This document shows positions 9,219 to 19,100 of a stretch of DNA of 64,000 nucleotides, piece by piece. This DNA comes from Arcanobacterium canis. GTDB taxonomy: Bacteria > Actinomycetota > Actinomycetes > Actinomycetales > Actinomycetaceae. The translations under genes were made by a program, and so were the position numbers. The DNA lies in contig NZ_CP121208.1 of assembly GCF_029625435.1 (NCBI RefSeq), positions 1,364,001 through 1,428,000 on the forward strand, written 5' to 3'. Under the pieces are notes generated by a model, which did no database searches, was not told the DNA's origin, and saw only the letters and a program-made list of their open reading frames with translations. Position 1 is the stretch's first letter; the number at the start of each line of letters is the position of its first letter.

Positions 9219-9857
9219 TCACGACGCTGAGGCGGCGGATGAGTCCGTCCCATCGCCTTCAGGACCACTGATGTTACCTTCAAGACCACCGACGTCGGCG
9301 ACGGGGAGGAACCCAAAGCGGAAATCGTATTGCAAGAAGTCGGTAGCTGCTACCTCGCCGTCGTCGTTGAGGCAGTGGCTTCTGTTGCGGTCAGAAATTG
9401 CTACATACTTGGTGTACAACTGAGTAAGCTCATGCGAAAAGCTTTCGGCGTCGTCACGGGACAGAACATAGAGAATGTCACCGTTCATTCGCACACTCGG
9501 CTGCGAACGCTGGGCGAGTTCAGCGGAAAATTTTTCCGAACGCTCACGGATCACTGTCTCAAGATGTGCGAGGGTGGCTGAGAGAGCAGGTGCAGTTGTC
9601 GGGTCATCAACTTCCCATCCACCTTGAACCGCTCGCCACCAGGTTTCACGGCCATCGCCTTCGCCGGTGGCAGACTCGATCACTCCTGCGTCGTGCAAAA
9701 TTTTCAAATGATAGGACATCTTGTTCGGCGCGAGTTCCAGGGCGTTAGCAAGATCTGACGTGCGCGCTGTGCCGCGCAGATTCAATTCGTAGAGCGCGTT
9801 AAGCCGGATCGAATTTGAAAGAGCTTTGACAACCCTCGGTGTGGCCTTATTTGTCAT
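9219..9857 (-). CDS. ArsR-type winged-helix transcriptional regulator
   Basis: A 212-residue regulator. The N-terminal 90 residues form an ArsR/HTH_20 winged helix: VVKALSNSIRLNALYELNLRG, then the recognition region ELAPNKMSYHLKILHDAGVI. The remainder is a variable sensor domain without an obvious metal site. I place the start at the ATG at 9857, not at the longer open frame, because the helix-turn-helix begins shortly after and this ATG overlaps the MFS stop by four bases (ATGA). It is the second gene of a two-gene operon with the transporter, so it probably represses its own operon through the palindrome at 11183. Confidence 0.85.
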   Translation of the reverse strand: MTNKATPRVVKALSNSIRLNALYELNLRGTARTSDLANALELAPNKMSYHLKILHDAGVIESATGEGDGRETWWRAVQGGWEVDDPTTAPALSATLAHLETVIRERSEKFSAELAQRSQPSVRMNGDILYVLSRDDAESFSHELTQLYTKYVAISDRNRSHCLNDDGEVAATDFLQYDFRFGFLPVADVGGLEGNISGPEGDGTDSSAASAS

Positions 9858-11164
9858 AGTTCTACAGTATCCCACTGGCTCGGTTTGGGGAGGGACCGCA
9901 CGCGGGGCATCGCCATCCACGACAGCGCTGGGATAAAGCCGAGAATAACGAAAAGGAGTATTGCCGGCCGATATCCGACATAATCGAGCATCCATCCAGA
10001 AATAGTTGGCGCACAAGCGAGCGGCAATGAGGTAATGACAGCGAGGAGAGATAGGAGCCGGCCCTGAATATCTTGCGGTGCCGCAGAGAAAACGATTGCC
10101 GAGTGCCCTTCGATGACAATCCTGACGAAGATGCAAGTTCCCATCGCGGCGATGAGAACGCCATAGTTAAAAGTAATGATCGTTGGGATCAAGAGACAGA
10201 CGGCGAGCGGAACACCGAGTGTGAGCGTGTGCCCTGTTGCCAGACGAGTGGAATAGCGACTGGCGATGGCTGAACCAACGAGAGCAAATAGTGCAATCGC
10301 CATGTTGTAAGCAGCGATTGATTCAGGAGAACGACCCTGAAGAACGAGCGCATAGGTGTAGGTGAATTGTGCCCCCATAAAGCCAATATTGATCACAGCA
10401 AATGGCACGATAATCTGTAGAACCAAATTGTGAGTACGGATCCAGGTCCACGCTTGTCGAAGATCAGTGACGAAAGTGGTCATGGCAGAAGCAAAGATCC
10501 CCTGATGTCGCTCCTCGTCGGTAATCTCCGTCGGAATGCGCGGATGAAGATCGCGTGCAATGAGCGAACCGCACAAGCCAAGCAGGAGGTACCCCACCAC
10601 CGACGCGGCGAATGGCACCCACACACCGAGTGAATAGAGCGCTGCTCCGACAGGAGGCGCTGAAAGTTCGACACTCGCATCTCTTCCCCGATTCGCCGCT
10701 TGAGCTTTAACAAGACTCTCACCACGCACAATTGAACGGAGAACGGCGTCGGTAGCGAAACCAAACAGACCCATGTTCACTGCACCAAGTGATGCCAGTG
10801 CGATGAGGATCTGGAATGTGAGATGACCAGTAGCGAAAAGCGCCGCGATAGTCCCCCAGATCGCTGTACCGATAGCAGCGAAGAGGAAGATAATTTTGCG
10901 TCTATCGACACGATCGACGATAACTCCGCCGGGAACCATGCAGATCACACCGATCGCTTGAGAGGTAGTTGCGATCAAACCGGCTTGTGTTGCCGATCCG
11001 GTCAGTGCGACGACGGCGAGCGGCAGAGCAAATGTGCGGATACTCCCGGCAAATTTCGCAGAGGTATCTCCTGCAAACCATGCACGGTAGTCCGGTATTG
11101 CCCATAAGTTCTGTGAGTGAGTGATGCTGGTGCCAACGCTGGCCGACTCTGGTTTTTCTGTCAT
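9854..11164 (-). CDS. MFS efflux transporter (MFS_3/EntS-like)
   Basis: A 436-residue major facilitator with twelve predicted membrane segments. The N-terminal half begins YRAWFAGDTSAKFAGSI, typical of the EntS/MFS_3 subgroup; a basic loop GGVIVDRVDRRKIIF after helix 2 is the MFS motif A. Members export siderophores, macrolides or other small molecules; the substrate cannot be read from sequence. It is first in the operon and is translationally coupled to the ArsR-type regulator, an arrangement common for inducible drug or metabolite exporters. Confidence 0.85.
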   Translation of the reverse strand: MTEKPESASVGTSITHSQNLWAIPDYRAWFAGDTSAKFAGSIRTFALPLAVVALTGSATQAGLIATTSQAIGVICMVPGGVIVDRVDRRKIIFLFAAIGTAIWGTIAALFATGHLTFQILIALASLGAVNMGLFGFATDAVLRSIVRGESLVKAQAANRGRDASVELSAPPVGAALYSLGVWVPFAASVVGYLLLGLCGSLIARDLHPRIPTEITDEERHQGIFASAMTTFVTDLRQAWTWIRTHNLVLQIIVPFAVINIGFMGAQFTYTYALVLQGRSPESIAAYNMAIALFALVGSAIASRYSTRLATGHTLTLGVPLAVCLLIPTIITFNYGVLIAAMGTCIFVRIVIEGHSAIVFSAAPQDIQGRLLSLLAVITSLPLACAPTISGWMLDYVGYRPAILLFVILGFIPALSWMAMPRVRSLPKPSQWDTVEL

Positions 11165-11171
11165 GAAGCCA

Positions 11172-11211
11172 GCATATTAGTTCAAATTAATTTGCACAAT
11201 TTATTTTGAAC
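11172..11211 (-). promoter_or_regulatory. Promoter/operator region of the MFS-ArsR operon
   Basis: A perfect 12-bp palindrome CAAATTAATTTG (11183-11194) is nested in a wider dyad GTTCAAA (11180-11186) / TTTGAAC (11205-11211). Read on the minus strand, a candidate -10 TAATAT (11172-11177) lies just downstream, so the palindrome sits where a repressor would block RNA polymerase. The operator assignment to the ArsR-type protein is inference. Confidence 0.5.
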
Positions 11212-11215
11212 TATA

Positions 11216-11230
11216 TTTTTTTGGGGGGGG
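11216..11230. repeat. T7-G8 homopolymer junction
   Basis: Seven T (11216-11222) directly followed by eight G (11223-11230), about 52-66 bases upstream of the MFS start. Such tracts are prone to slippage. The same junction type, T7-G12, occurs in reverse orientation at 24421-24439. Confidence 0.8.
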
Positions 11231-11750
11231 AGGGACAACGGGAGGCCCACACATTGATACATGCTCCACTACGTGGGCTTAACGAAATACCTGGGCCACT
11301 CTCGCACTAGTACGGCAGTTAACCTTCCCGGGCTTTTGCAGGAATTCCACCAATGAAAACCGTCATCACAAAATAACAGCGAATATATGTTTTGCTGTTT
11401 ATTGGGTGACACCTTTTAGCGACACCTCACTTCAGCACTCACACCCCACACAGAGAAACAATTGAAAGACCCCTATTACTCCAAGCCTTTTATCAATCAG
11501 TCGTGCGACACCAAAGACAGAACACACTAAGGGGCTAAATTATTTAACACTTCTACATTCAGCAATATTGATTAGGACTTTTAAGTCAGTCGCACGTACC
11601 GCTATATTCTCTACTATAAAACGAGTTCAGACGGAGATGACTTCCCCATTACTTAGCACATGCGTTAAATTTTAAGGCAAGTAGTTAACCTTGATTAGGT
11701 CATCATAGCATGATAAATCTCGGTGGCACTCCGCTTGCGCCATGTCATCA
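11231..11750. other. AT-rich intergenic region
   Basis: About 520 bases between the MFS promoter and the LuxR-type regulator's leader, visibly more AT-rich than surrounding genes, with no convincing reading frame or RNA gene. It presumably holds the regulator's promoter. The base composition contrast marks the left edge of the adhesin region. Confidence 0.5.
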
Positions 11751-11814
11751 CTCAACTATCCACGCTACGGTGCATCCCACCGCTCAACTATCCACGCTAC
11801 GGTGCGTCCCACCG
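11751..11814. repeat. 32-bp tandem direct repeat upstream of LuxR-type regulator
   Basis: Two adjacent copies of a 32-bp unit (11751-11782 and 11783-11814) differing at one base (A or G in the GGTGCxTCCC part), followed by the start of a third (CAACTAT). It lies 25 bases before the regulator's ATG and so within its leader or promoter. Confidence 0.9.
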
Positions 11815-11838
11815 CAACTATTCTTTTATGGAGGACCC

Positions 11839-12774
11839 ATGCACAATTTTGACTCCTACGGCAACCGACTTCTTCTTTCTCTTGGAGCATCACAACACGC
11901 CGAAGAGACGTACCTCAGCCTTCTCCTCGGACAAAAACTCGACATCCCCCAGTCTGTCCTCGATGAGCTACTCCACTTGAGGCTTGTCACACTCACAAAA
12001 ACAGGCCCGGTAGCACAACCAGCGTCGGCGATCCTTCGAGAAGCACTCAACGCAAAGTTCGCCGAAGTGAAAAGCCTCAAAGATTCGCTCAAAGCTTTCG
12101 AGGCGATGGAGTCTCGAGAACCGGAAAGCATCCATAAGGTCACTGTCAGTCTCCATGAAATGGATCTGTGGTACAACAACATCATCAGCAAGGCGCAGTC
12201 CCATATTCGCTATTGGGATAGCGATCCACACATCAACCGAGAATTTATTACTCCACAATTTGCATCCGTGTGCGAACGGGGCGTGTTTGTTGAATCAGTG
12301 TACGAATCAGAGTCATTCGACGACCCAGAATTTACGGATGCGATTCTTGAGTGTGTTCAGGCTGGCGAGCATATCTCAGTTGCCCACAAACTTCCCTTCC
12401 GAATGTTGATCGCCGACGATCACGAAATCATCATCATGTGGAGGAACGAAGCAGATCTTCCGATTGCAATGCTCTCTGACGATACGCACTTAATTAGTTT
12501 CCTCTTACGCGGATTTGACTACATGTGGGAGCGAAGCATTCCATTCGGCCACCACTACCCAAGTGGCGACGCAATTTTCTCCGACGAAGCTAAAGAAATT
12601 ATGAGTCTCATGGCGATGGGACTCACCGACGACGCTATCGCACGCCGCCTTGGAGTCAGCGCTCGCACGGTGGGGAGGCGAGTCGGCGCACTCATGGCTT
12701 CACTCAATATCAACACGCGTTTCCAGCTAGGCATTAAGGCACAGAAAATTTTTCTCGGTAACCAAGACAAATAA
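11839..12774 (+). CDS. LuxR-family transcriptional regulator with TrmB-like N-terminus
   Basis: A 311-residue regulator. I choose the ATG at 11839 because GGAGG precedes it by four bases; the longer frame would translate the 32-bp tandem repeat. Residues about 1-60 look like a TrmB-type winged helix, residues about 95-235 resemble the phospholipase-D-like sensor domain seen in this group (LWYNNIISKAQSHIRYWD), and residues about 250-305 are a LuxR helix-turn-helix (GLTDDAIARRLGVSARTVGRRV). Such proteins are frequent in actinobacteria next to surface-protein or peptide genes. It lies 377 bases upstream of the collagen-like adhesin in the same direction, so control of that gene is a reasonable inference. 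Base composition is lower in G+C than the core genes. Confidence 0.8.
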   Translation: MHNFDSYGNRLLLSLGASQHAEETYLSLLLGQKLDIPQSVLDELLHLRLVTLTKTGPVAQPASAILREALNAKFAEVKSLKDSLKAFEAMESREPESIHKVTVSLHEMDLWYNNIISKAQSHIRYWDSDPHINREFITPQFASVCERGVFVESVYESESFDDPEFTDAILECVQAGEHISVAHKLPFRMLIADDHEIIIMWRNEADLPIAMLSDDTHLISFLLRGFDYMWERSIPFGHHYPSGDAIFSDEAKEIMSLMAMGLTDDAIARRLGVSARTVGRRVGALMASLNINTRFQLGIKAQKIFLGNQDK

Positions 12775-13151
12775 CGTAGATCGACAGCAGAAACTGATAC
12801 ATCAGCAAAATTCAATGCTGTCCTATACATGCCCTGCCAGTTTTAGACAGTCTGCCAAACTTACGCATAAAAGTTTTCAGGGAATTTTTTGCTAAAACAC
12901 AGCATCCCTGAAAATTCGCCAAAAACTCATCTTTTAGTGACAGAGCAGCAACGATCCCAAATATGCACATATGCGGATAATCAGCCATGAAATGTTGAAC
13001 TTTAATCAAAATAAGACGCATATAGCGTCATGTACAGCCCTGGTCTAACAGCCACCACCAAGAGGCTTGTTAAGATTCCTTTCGCTAGGTAGCACGGACA
13101 GAAAAGTCCATCTACCAGTAAATTCATTACACAGACTGAAGGGATATCTGC
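12775..13151. other. Intergenic region between regulator and collagen-like adhesin
   Basis: 377 AT-rich bases holding a 10-bp inverted repeat (12874-12883 with 12905-12914, loop 21) that could end regulator transcription, and then the adhesin promoter region. GAAGGG at 13138-13143 is the adhesin ribosome site. No gene seen. Confidence 0.5.
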
Positions 13152-15005
13152 ATGGGTATTTCAAAAATCAAACGAGGAGCGCTAGCCTCCGGACTAGCCG
13201 GCACACTCCTCGCAACCGCTTTCGGCGGAGTCGCACAGGCACAGGAGCATCAACAGGATCCAAAACTTCCACGCATGGGTTACACGCTGCGGAGTGAGAC
13301 ATATAAAGACAAAGCTGATGGAGAAGTCTCTCCGTTTATTTTTACAGTCCCAAACAATTCTTCCTCGAAAGTTTATGCACCTTGGACTTCTCATAGTTGG
13401 ATGTACCGAACAATTCCCTCTGACGGACGTCCTGAAGTAATAGATGAACAAAAACAAGAACCTAACCCAGGTAAAGATGCATCGCTTTTTGACCCCAAAA
13501 AGATCGATACTTCGAAACTTAAAGAAGTGTTCTCAAATCTCACCTATTGCTTTAGTCAGCAAAAACATTTTCCAAATAACGCAGGGCGTCACCTGATTTC
13601 TTTGGAGACTAGCGACATTGCGTTCACTACCCCACAGACAAGCCTTAACGATAAAACCAATCAATATGAAGAACCGCAAACAGTTCTGAAAGAAGTAGAA
13701 GCCAAGCAAGCAGTGACCGGCGTGATCTGGAATGGATTTCCCACTGATGCTGCAAAGTTTCGAGAGAGTCTACACCTGACGGTCGACGAATTCCACGAAG
13801 CCACACAACAGGCGGTGTGGAAATATACTGACAACAAAACCTGGTCATTGAATAATGCAAGAACATATATGGGAAATGAGTCTGGCCTTAAATCCTATGT
13901 AGCATACTTAGCGCTAACAAACAACCGCTCAGAAGCGCATGAATCTGAGGTTAAAGCGCTTCTCAAAAACGTTCCTGAAACGGCTCCCGCCCCTAAACAG
14001 CCGCAGGCCGATCTTTTAGTAATAAAATCTAAGGATTCTAAGCACAGCAAGCAAGACCTATTAAAGGCAGTTTTCAGCGATCCCAAGAAGCCTGACGTGC
14101 CATTTTATCCACCGACGGATAGTACTCCGAAAAAACCAGAGTGTGATTGCCCCAAGGGTGATCCGGGGCCGGTAGGGCCGCGTGGTCCAGAAGGAGCACC
14201 GGGTAAGGATGGTCAGCCCGGACGCAATGGTCATGATGGCAAGCCAGGCAAGACCGGGCCGCAAGGCCCCAAGGGTGATCCGGGGCCGGTAGGGCCGCGT
14301 GGTCCAGAAGGCGCACCGGGTAAGGATGGTCAGCCCGGACGCAATGGTCAAGACGGAGCACCTGGCCACAATGGCAAGGATGGTAAAGACGGTGTCGGTG
14401 TCCTTGACATCAGGATCGATAACCAAGGTAATCTCACGATCACACTCACTGATGGTCGTGAACTCAACCTTGGCAAGATCCTTGGTCCTCGCGGCCCCAA
14501 GGGCGACAAAGGCGACAAGGGCGACCCAGGCCAACCAGGCCCCAAGGGCGACAAAGGCGACAAAGGCGACAAAGGTGACCCAGGCCAACCAGGCCCCAAG
14601 GGCGACAAAGGCGATCCAGGCCAGCCAGGCCCCAAGGGAGATAAAGGCGACAAGGGTGACCCAGGTCAGCCAGGCCCCAAGGGTGACAAAGGCGATCCAG
14701 GCCAGCCAGGCCCCAAGGGAGATAAAGGCGACAAGGGTGACCCAGGTCAGCCAGGCCCCAAGGGTGACAAAGGCGACAAGGGTGACCCAGGTCAGCCGGG
14801 GGTTCCTGCGCCTGACACTGATAAGCCGAAGATGAAGATGCCGAATAGTGAAGTTGCACCGAAGGTGACCCCGCATGTGCAAGGTCCGTCTTCTAAGCTG
14901 CCGCAGACGGGTGCCACGGTTGGGCTTTTGGCCTTCATCTCTACGCTGATGATCGGCACCGGCCTCCTCGCTCATCGAGCACGCAAAACTCACTCACATC
15001 AATAA
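13152..15005 (+). CDS. Collagen-like thioester-domain adhesin, LPXTG-anchored
   Basis: A 617-residue cell-wall protein. Residues 1-30 are a signal peptide (cleavage after AQA). Residues about 40-265 form a thioester domain of the TQXA type: Cys133 in LTYCFSQQ and Gln219 in ATQQAVWKYTD can form the internal Cys-Gln thioester used for covalent attachment to host amines. Residues about 332-415 and 447-551 are uninterrupted Gly-X-Y collagen repeats rich in GDKGDPGQPGPK, split by a short non-collagen strand-forming segment (GVLDIRIDNQGNLTITL). LPQTG near residue 583, a hydrophobic span and a basic tail form the sortase signal. The N-terminal coding part is AT-rich, unlike the neighbouring core genes. 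Predicted role: a trimeric stalk that presents a covalent host-binding head (inference from the two domains). Confidence 0.9.
   Translation: MGISKIKRGALASGLAGTLLATAFGGVAQAQEHQQDPKLPRMGYTLRSETYKDKADGEVSPFIFTVPNNSSSKVYAPWTSHSWMYRTIPSDGRPEVIDEQKQEPNPGKDASLFDPKKIDTSKLKEVFSNLTYCFSQQKHFPNNAGRHLISLETSDIAFTTPQTSLNDKTNQYEEPQTVLKEVEAKQAVTGVIWNGFPTDAAKFRESLHLTVDEFHEATQQAVWKYTDNKTWSLNNARTYMGNESGLKSYVAYLALTNNRSEAHESEVKALLKNVPETAPAPKQPQADLLVIKSKDSKHSKQDLLKAVFSDPKKPDVPFYPPTDSTPKKPECDCPKGDPGPVGPRGPEGAPGKDGQPGRNGHDGKPGKTGPQGPKGDPGPVGPRGPEGAPGKDGQPGRNGQDGAPGHNGKDGKDGVGVLDIRIDNQGNLTITLTDGRELNLGKILGPRGPKGDKGDKGDPGQPGPKGDKGDKGDKGDPGQPGPKGDKGDPGQPGPKGDKGDKGDPGQPGPKGDKGDPGQPGPKGDKGDKGDPGQPGPKGDKGDKGDPGQPGVPAPDTDKPKMKMPNSEVAPKVTPHVQGPSSKLPQTGATVGLLAFISTLMIGTGLLAHRARKTHSHQ
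14156..14800 (+). repeat. Collagen-encoding repeat tract
   Basis: DNA encoding Gly-X-Y triplets. The second half (about 14489-14800) is made of near-identical 9- and 18-bp units encoding GDKGDK and GDPGQPGPK, with two longer near-identical copies around 14625-14690 and 14697-14760. Repeat number is likely to vary between strains by recombination or slippage. Confidence 0.85.
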
Positions 15006-15013
15006 GGAGCAAG

Positions 15014-15065
15014 AGTAGGTTGGAGGGTGTTCGTCGAATTTTCGATGAACACCCTCCAACCTACT
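15014..15065 (+). terminator. Terminator of collagen-like adhesin
   Basis: An inverted repeat of at least 19 perfect base pairs (15014-15032 with 15047-15065), extendable through a G-U pair into the loop. It begins 9 bases after the stop codon. Confidence 0.8.
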
Positions 15066-15289
15066 TGTCATATCTCAACGGCATCAAAGACTGCTGCCGT
15101 ACCATATTCCTCTCCTCGCCGCCGGGTGACGGTAGACTTCCTCCAGAATCTTCCCGTTACGCGGGCAAGGATGTCTCGTACAAACTTCGTTTTCATACCC
15201 ATCCACATTTTGTCCCCACAATTTAACGATATTGTGGATTCAGCACACATCATCTCAGGATCACAGGTCACGGGATAGGAGAGGGCAAC

Positions 15290-15901
15290 GTGATTCATGC
15301 AGCCGTTATTTTAGCCGGCGGGACCGCTAAGCGATTAGGCGGGATATCCAAACCGGATTTTCAGATCGCCGGCCAGCGCTTGCTCGACATCGTTCACCAC
15401 GAGTTACTCGCTCAATCAGTGGCTCCCACTGGGATCATCATCGTCGGACCAAAGAATTTAGTAACCCCCGAAGGCACACGCCTCACCCTTGAAGATCCGC
15501 CATTCGGTGGCCCGCTAGCTGGGATCGGCGCAGGTTTGTCACAACTTGAGCTCTCTGATGATTCGCTCGTCGGCCTCGGAACATGCGATGCACCATTCGC
15601 GCCACGACTCTACAAGGAACTCGCACAACGACTATATGATCACCCTGAATACGACGGCGCCGCTCCAGTCACGTCTGGCCCTGATTCGTGGACCCAGTAT
15701 TTACACGGCGTCTATCGCTTGCGGACAATACGCCATCTTCACATGAAACGCGACCACTCGATTCGCTCCGCATTTCGCTCACTCAACATAGCCGAGGTAC
15801 TCGATACCGAAAACTACTGTTTCGACGTCGATACCGTCAGTGATGCCAAGTTATTAGCAGAGCGCATCAGCGACGGAGCCTTTAAACTCGCATCTGATTA
15901 G
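15290..15901 (+). CDS. MobA-like molybdenum cofactor guanylyltransferase
   Basis: A 203-residue nucleotidyltransferase of the MobA family. The N-terminal signature AVILAGGTAKRLGGISKPDF is the nucleotide-binding loop of this family, followed by PPFGGPLAGIGAGL and the metal-binding GLGTCDAPF. MobA attaches GMP to molybdopterin. The start is GTG (15290) with GGAGAGGG just upstream; an in-frame ATG is not available nearby. No other molybdenum-cofactor gene is in the window, so it stands alone between two adhesins. It may instead be a MobA-like enzyme with another nucleotide-sugar-type substrate. Confidence 0.8.
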   Translation: MIHAAVILAGGTAKRLGGISKPDFQIAGQRLLDIVHHELLAQSVAPTGIIIVGPKNLVTPEGTRLTLEDPPFGGPLAGIGAGLSQLELSDDSLVGLGTCDAPFAPRLYKELAQRLYDHPEYDGAAPVTSGPDSWTQYLHGVYRLRTIRHLHMKRDHSIRSAFRSLNIAEVLDTENYCFDVDTVSDAKLLAERISDGAFKLASD

Positions 15902-15926
15902 GTGACAACGCCACACAACAGTGTAG

Positions 15927-15976
15927 GGTGAAGCGTCCTGGGTTTTGTTCCTCAACAAAACCCAGGACGCTTCACC
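15927..15976. terminator. Bidirectional terminator between MobA-like and VaFE genes
   Basis: A perfect 23-bp inverted repeat (15927-15949 with 15954-15976) with a four-base loop. The stem contains a TTTTG/CAAAA block that gives a U-rich end on both strands. It serves the convergent genes ending at 15901 and 16119. Confidence 0.85.
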
Positions 15977-16118
15977 GCATAAAATGCAAGTTTTGAGTAT
16001 TAGTCCGAAAGAGAGGGAAGGACAGGAACACATCTCGGGTTACCTGCCCCTCCCGATGTAGCACCCGAGGGGACGAGTGCCACATGGAGAGACAGACAGG
16101 ATCTCTCCATACTCACGC

Positions 16119-19100
16119 TCAGTGCTTGCGACGCAAGATCGCCATACCACCAGCGCTCATCAACACCACACCAAGCACACCCAAGCCAGCGACCGACGAG
16201 CCTGTCACCGGCAAAGGTGGAGTCTTTGGAGTCGGCGGAATTGACGGAACCGGAGGGACAGGCTTTTCTGTGACGTGGACGGTCTGCTTCTCATCCTTGA
16301 CATCATGGTGGACACCAACGAGTGCCCCGTCAGCGTAGACGTCCTCGAAGACGATCACCTTCTTGCCAGCAAGCTGAGAGGCATCAAACGTGATCTCCAC
16401 CAAGGCACACTCGGTAGCCGATGTCGGCGTAAACTCACGTGTGACCGTAAACGATTTGCCGTTCTTATCCAGGATCGGCTTCTCGTTCTCATCCACCAAC
16501 GACGCCGTGATCGTGTACTTGTGGCCCACGATCCAGTTCTGGTCCGGGCTACACACCCGATCCACAATCACCTGGCCAGGCGCGGGCAACACTTCATGAT
16601 CCATATCCGCCTTGTCCAGCGCGGTCGTCACGATCCGGGCCTTCGGGTAGAAACCAAGGGTCTGATCCACGTCAGTCAGGTCATCGTGGAGTGCGACCTG
16701 GCGGCCCTCTTGCAACAAACGATCCGTTGCCACAACCGTCACGCCCGGATATAAGGACGCGTCCACCGTGAACGTCACCACGCGCTGCGTATTCGCCACA
16801 TCCGCCCTCCACGTCTGGGACACCGTCACCGGCTTATCCGACTTATCCACGAGAGGCTTACCCGTGGCCTGATCCACCAACGTCGCCTCCAACGCGTATT
16901 CCTTACCCACAGCAAGGTTAAACAGCGGAACCGTCTCAACCAGGTCACGCATACCATAGGCAGGGATCTTCTCCTTACCGTTATTGAACGTCAGCAACGA
17001 ATCAATCATGGGAACATTAAACTGCTCGAAACGGTCGGTTGCGGACGTTGCGAGCGGGGTGACGCGGTCATCACCAGCGAAACGCGAGACGAACACGTAC
17101 GTGCCCGGCACATTCTTGCCATTCTTGTCAGTCACAACCTTCCATGACCCGTGGCTCACCCCACGATACTCACCATTTGCAGCGGGAATCTGCACCGTCT
17201 GGCCAATCTTCTGTGCCTTGGAGATGTTCTGATCCGAGACCGTCTGGTCAAAGGTGAAGAAATACACTGAATGATCAATCGTCTTGGTATCCGGCTTAAA
17301 ACCCGCGCCACCCTCAAACTGAGGATGATCCTGTGGCATACCGGCAACGAACACATCATCAACAAGCATCAACCCATGATCTGTTTCTTTGAAATGCAAC
17401 TGGGACGTGATCTGCGCCTTCGTTTTCACCGACGTCGTCTCATCCGCCAAACCGTAACTATCAGTCCAGCCGGTTGTGATCCACTTCGCCGCGTCCTTCG
17501 CCTGATCCTTCGCATCAACACGCCACACCCATGTATAGAACCCAGCCTTTGTTGCCTTGCCACCATTCGCCGTCAGCGTCTCACCCGGCCCCTTCGCCGT
17601 CACCATCATCGAGGAAACGAGTTCTGCGGTTGCCGGAACCGCACTCGGCGTAGCGGGCGGCTGCGCAGGAGAAACATAATACAGATCCGCACGATACACC
17701 ACCGGAACATAGTGCCCCTTCGTGACATCATCGGCCCCGATGCGAGTCCACTTTCCATCCATAAACTGAGGGTCAGCCGACGCGGTAAAAGTATCGACCA
17801 GCTCGTCACCCACGCTCACAATCTTCCTCGCGACCTGCGAGGCGCCCATCGGGCGGAACGGGAACACAACCTTCTCTGTTTCTGCTGCTAGACCGTACTT
17901 GTCAGCCCAATCCGCATGAACATAGTCGGCGTTCTTGCCCTGATCGGCCTTGCGGACCTCCCACACCCACGTGACCCAGCCACGCTGCTTCGTCGTAGCC
18001 TGCGCCTGGAGCTTCTGCCCCACACGCGACACCGTGAACGTTGTCGTTCCAATGAGTTTCGCACCCTTCGGCACCGTGGCACTCGTGGCAGGCTTCGAGA
18101 TACCTGCATAGTAAGCACTCGCACGATACACCACCGGAACCGGCTTACCGTTCGCACCATTAATCCACACGCCCTGGCCATAGGACTTATCCACGGCGGT
18201 AGTAAACGTGTCCGTGACCTGCCCGTTCGAGACCTCTTGAGCCACAACCTTCGAAACACCCATCGGCTGGAAATCAACACTCACACGCCACGACGGACCC
18301 GCAACAGTCACCTTCTGCGGATCCGATACCGGACGATTACCGTACGAGAGCACATCCTGAATCACACCATTCGCACCAAATTTCGTCAGCGTCCGACGAG
18401 TCGGCGTATCAAACTTTGCGGAGTATGTGACGTTTCCTGCGCTGGTTGCGTGCCAATCCAAAGTCAGCGGCTTGGACGCGGTCTTCCCACTCCACGTCGT
18501 CTTCCCATTCGAGGTAAACACTGCCGGACCCGAGAGCGTGACCGTCACCGGGACACCGGCAAGCCAAGTGTTCGCGTTTTGCGGATGAACACCAATATTG
18601 TGAATATTTCCGGCGCGTTCGCCGTTACCGCTTACTTTGCCAGCCTCATAAGAGATCACAGCGGACTTGCGGGCCTCCTGGACGTACTTCTTCGCCAGGG
18701 CCTCCACCTGCGGAAGCTGAGTACGAACAGCCTTGACCACCTCATTAACCACCGACTGGGCCGAGGTACGACCACGCTGCTGCTCAAAATTCACATGCAC
18801 CAAATACGACAACACTGCCAAATTCTTGTTGTCCTTATTGTGCTGATACTTGTTCAACAACCACGCCATCTGCGGGGTCTTTAAATCCAACTCCGCAGGC
18901 CCCCACTCATGCGACGTCGAAAGCGTCGCAATCGAAGTCATCTCATTCGGGCCTGGATCAGCAAGCTTGGCATTCATACACCAAATCGGAAACGCCTCAA
19001 CTTTTTGGCCATGAATCACTTTCGTTTCCACATAATGCGGTCCCAGCCGCAACGCGCCAGACGCGTTCACGCCACGCAAAACAAGCCCACGCCCCACAGA

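Noticed and set aside
9858-10136. N-terminal extension of the ArsR-type regulator
   Set aside because: The open frame continues upstream but is read inside the MFS gene and has no family similarity; the ATGA overlap at 9857 marks the start.
14156-14800. CRISPR-like or minisatellite array
   Set aside because: The regular short repeats are contiguous coding triplets for Gly-X-Y without spacers; they belong to the collagen-like protein.
14061-14993. Long minus-strand open frames opposite the collagen repeat (Trp/Leu-rich)
   Set aside because: They are the complement of repetitive Gly-X-Y codons; the low-complexity repeats and lack of start signals show them to be shadows.
17271-18884. Arg/His-rich plus-strand frames opposite the VaFE gene
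   Set aside because: Composition is typical of reverse-complement reading of Thr/Val/Lys-rich coding DNA; no domain found.
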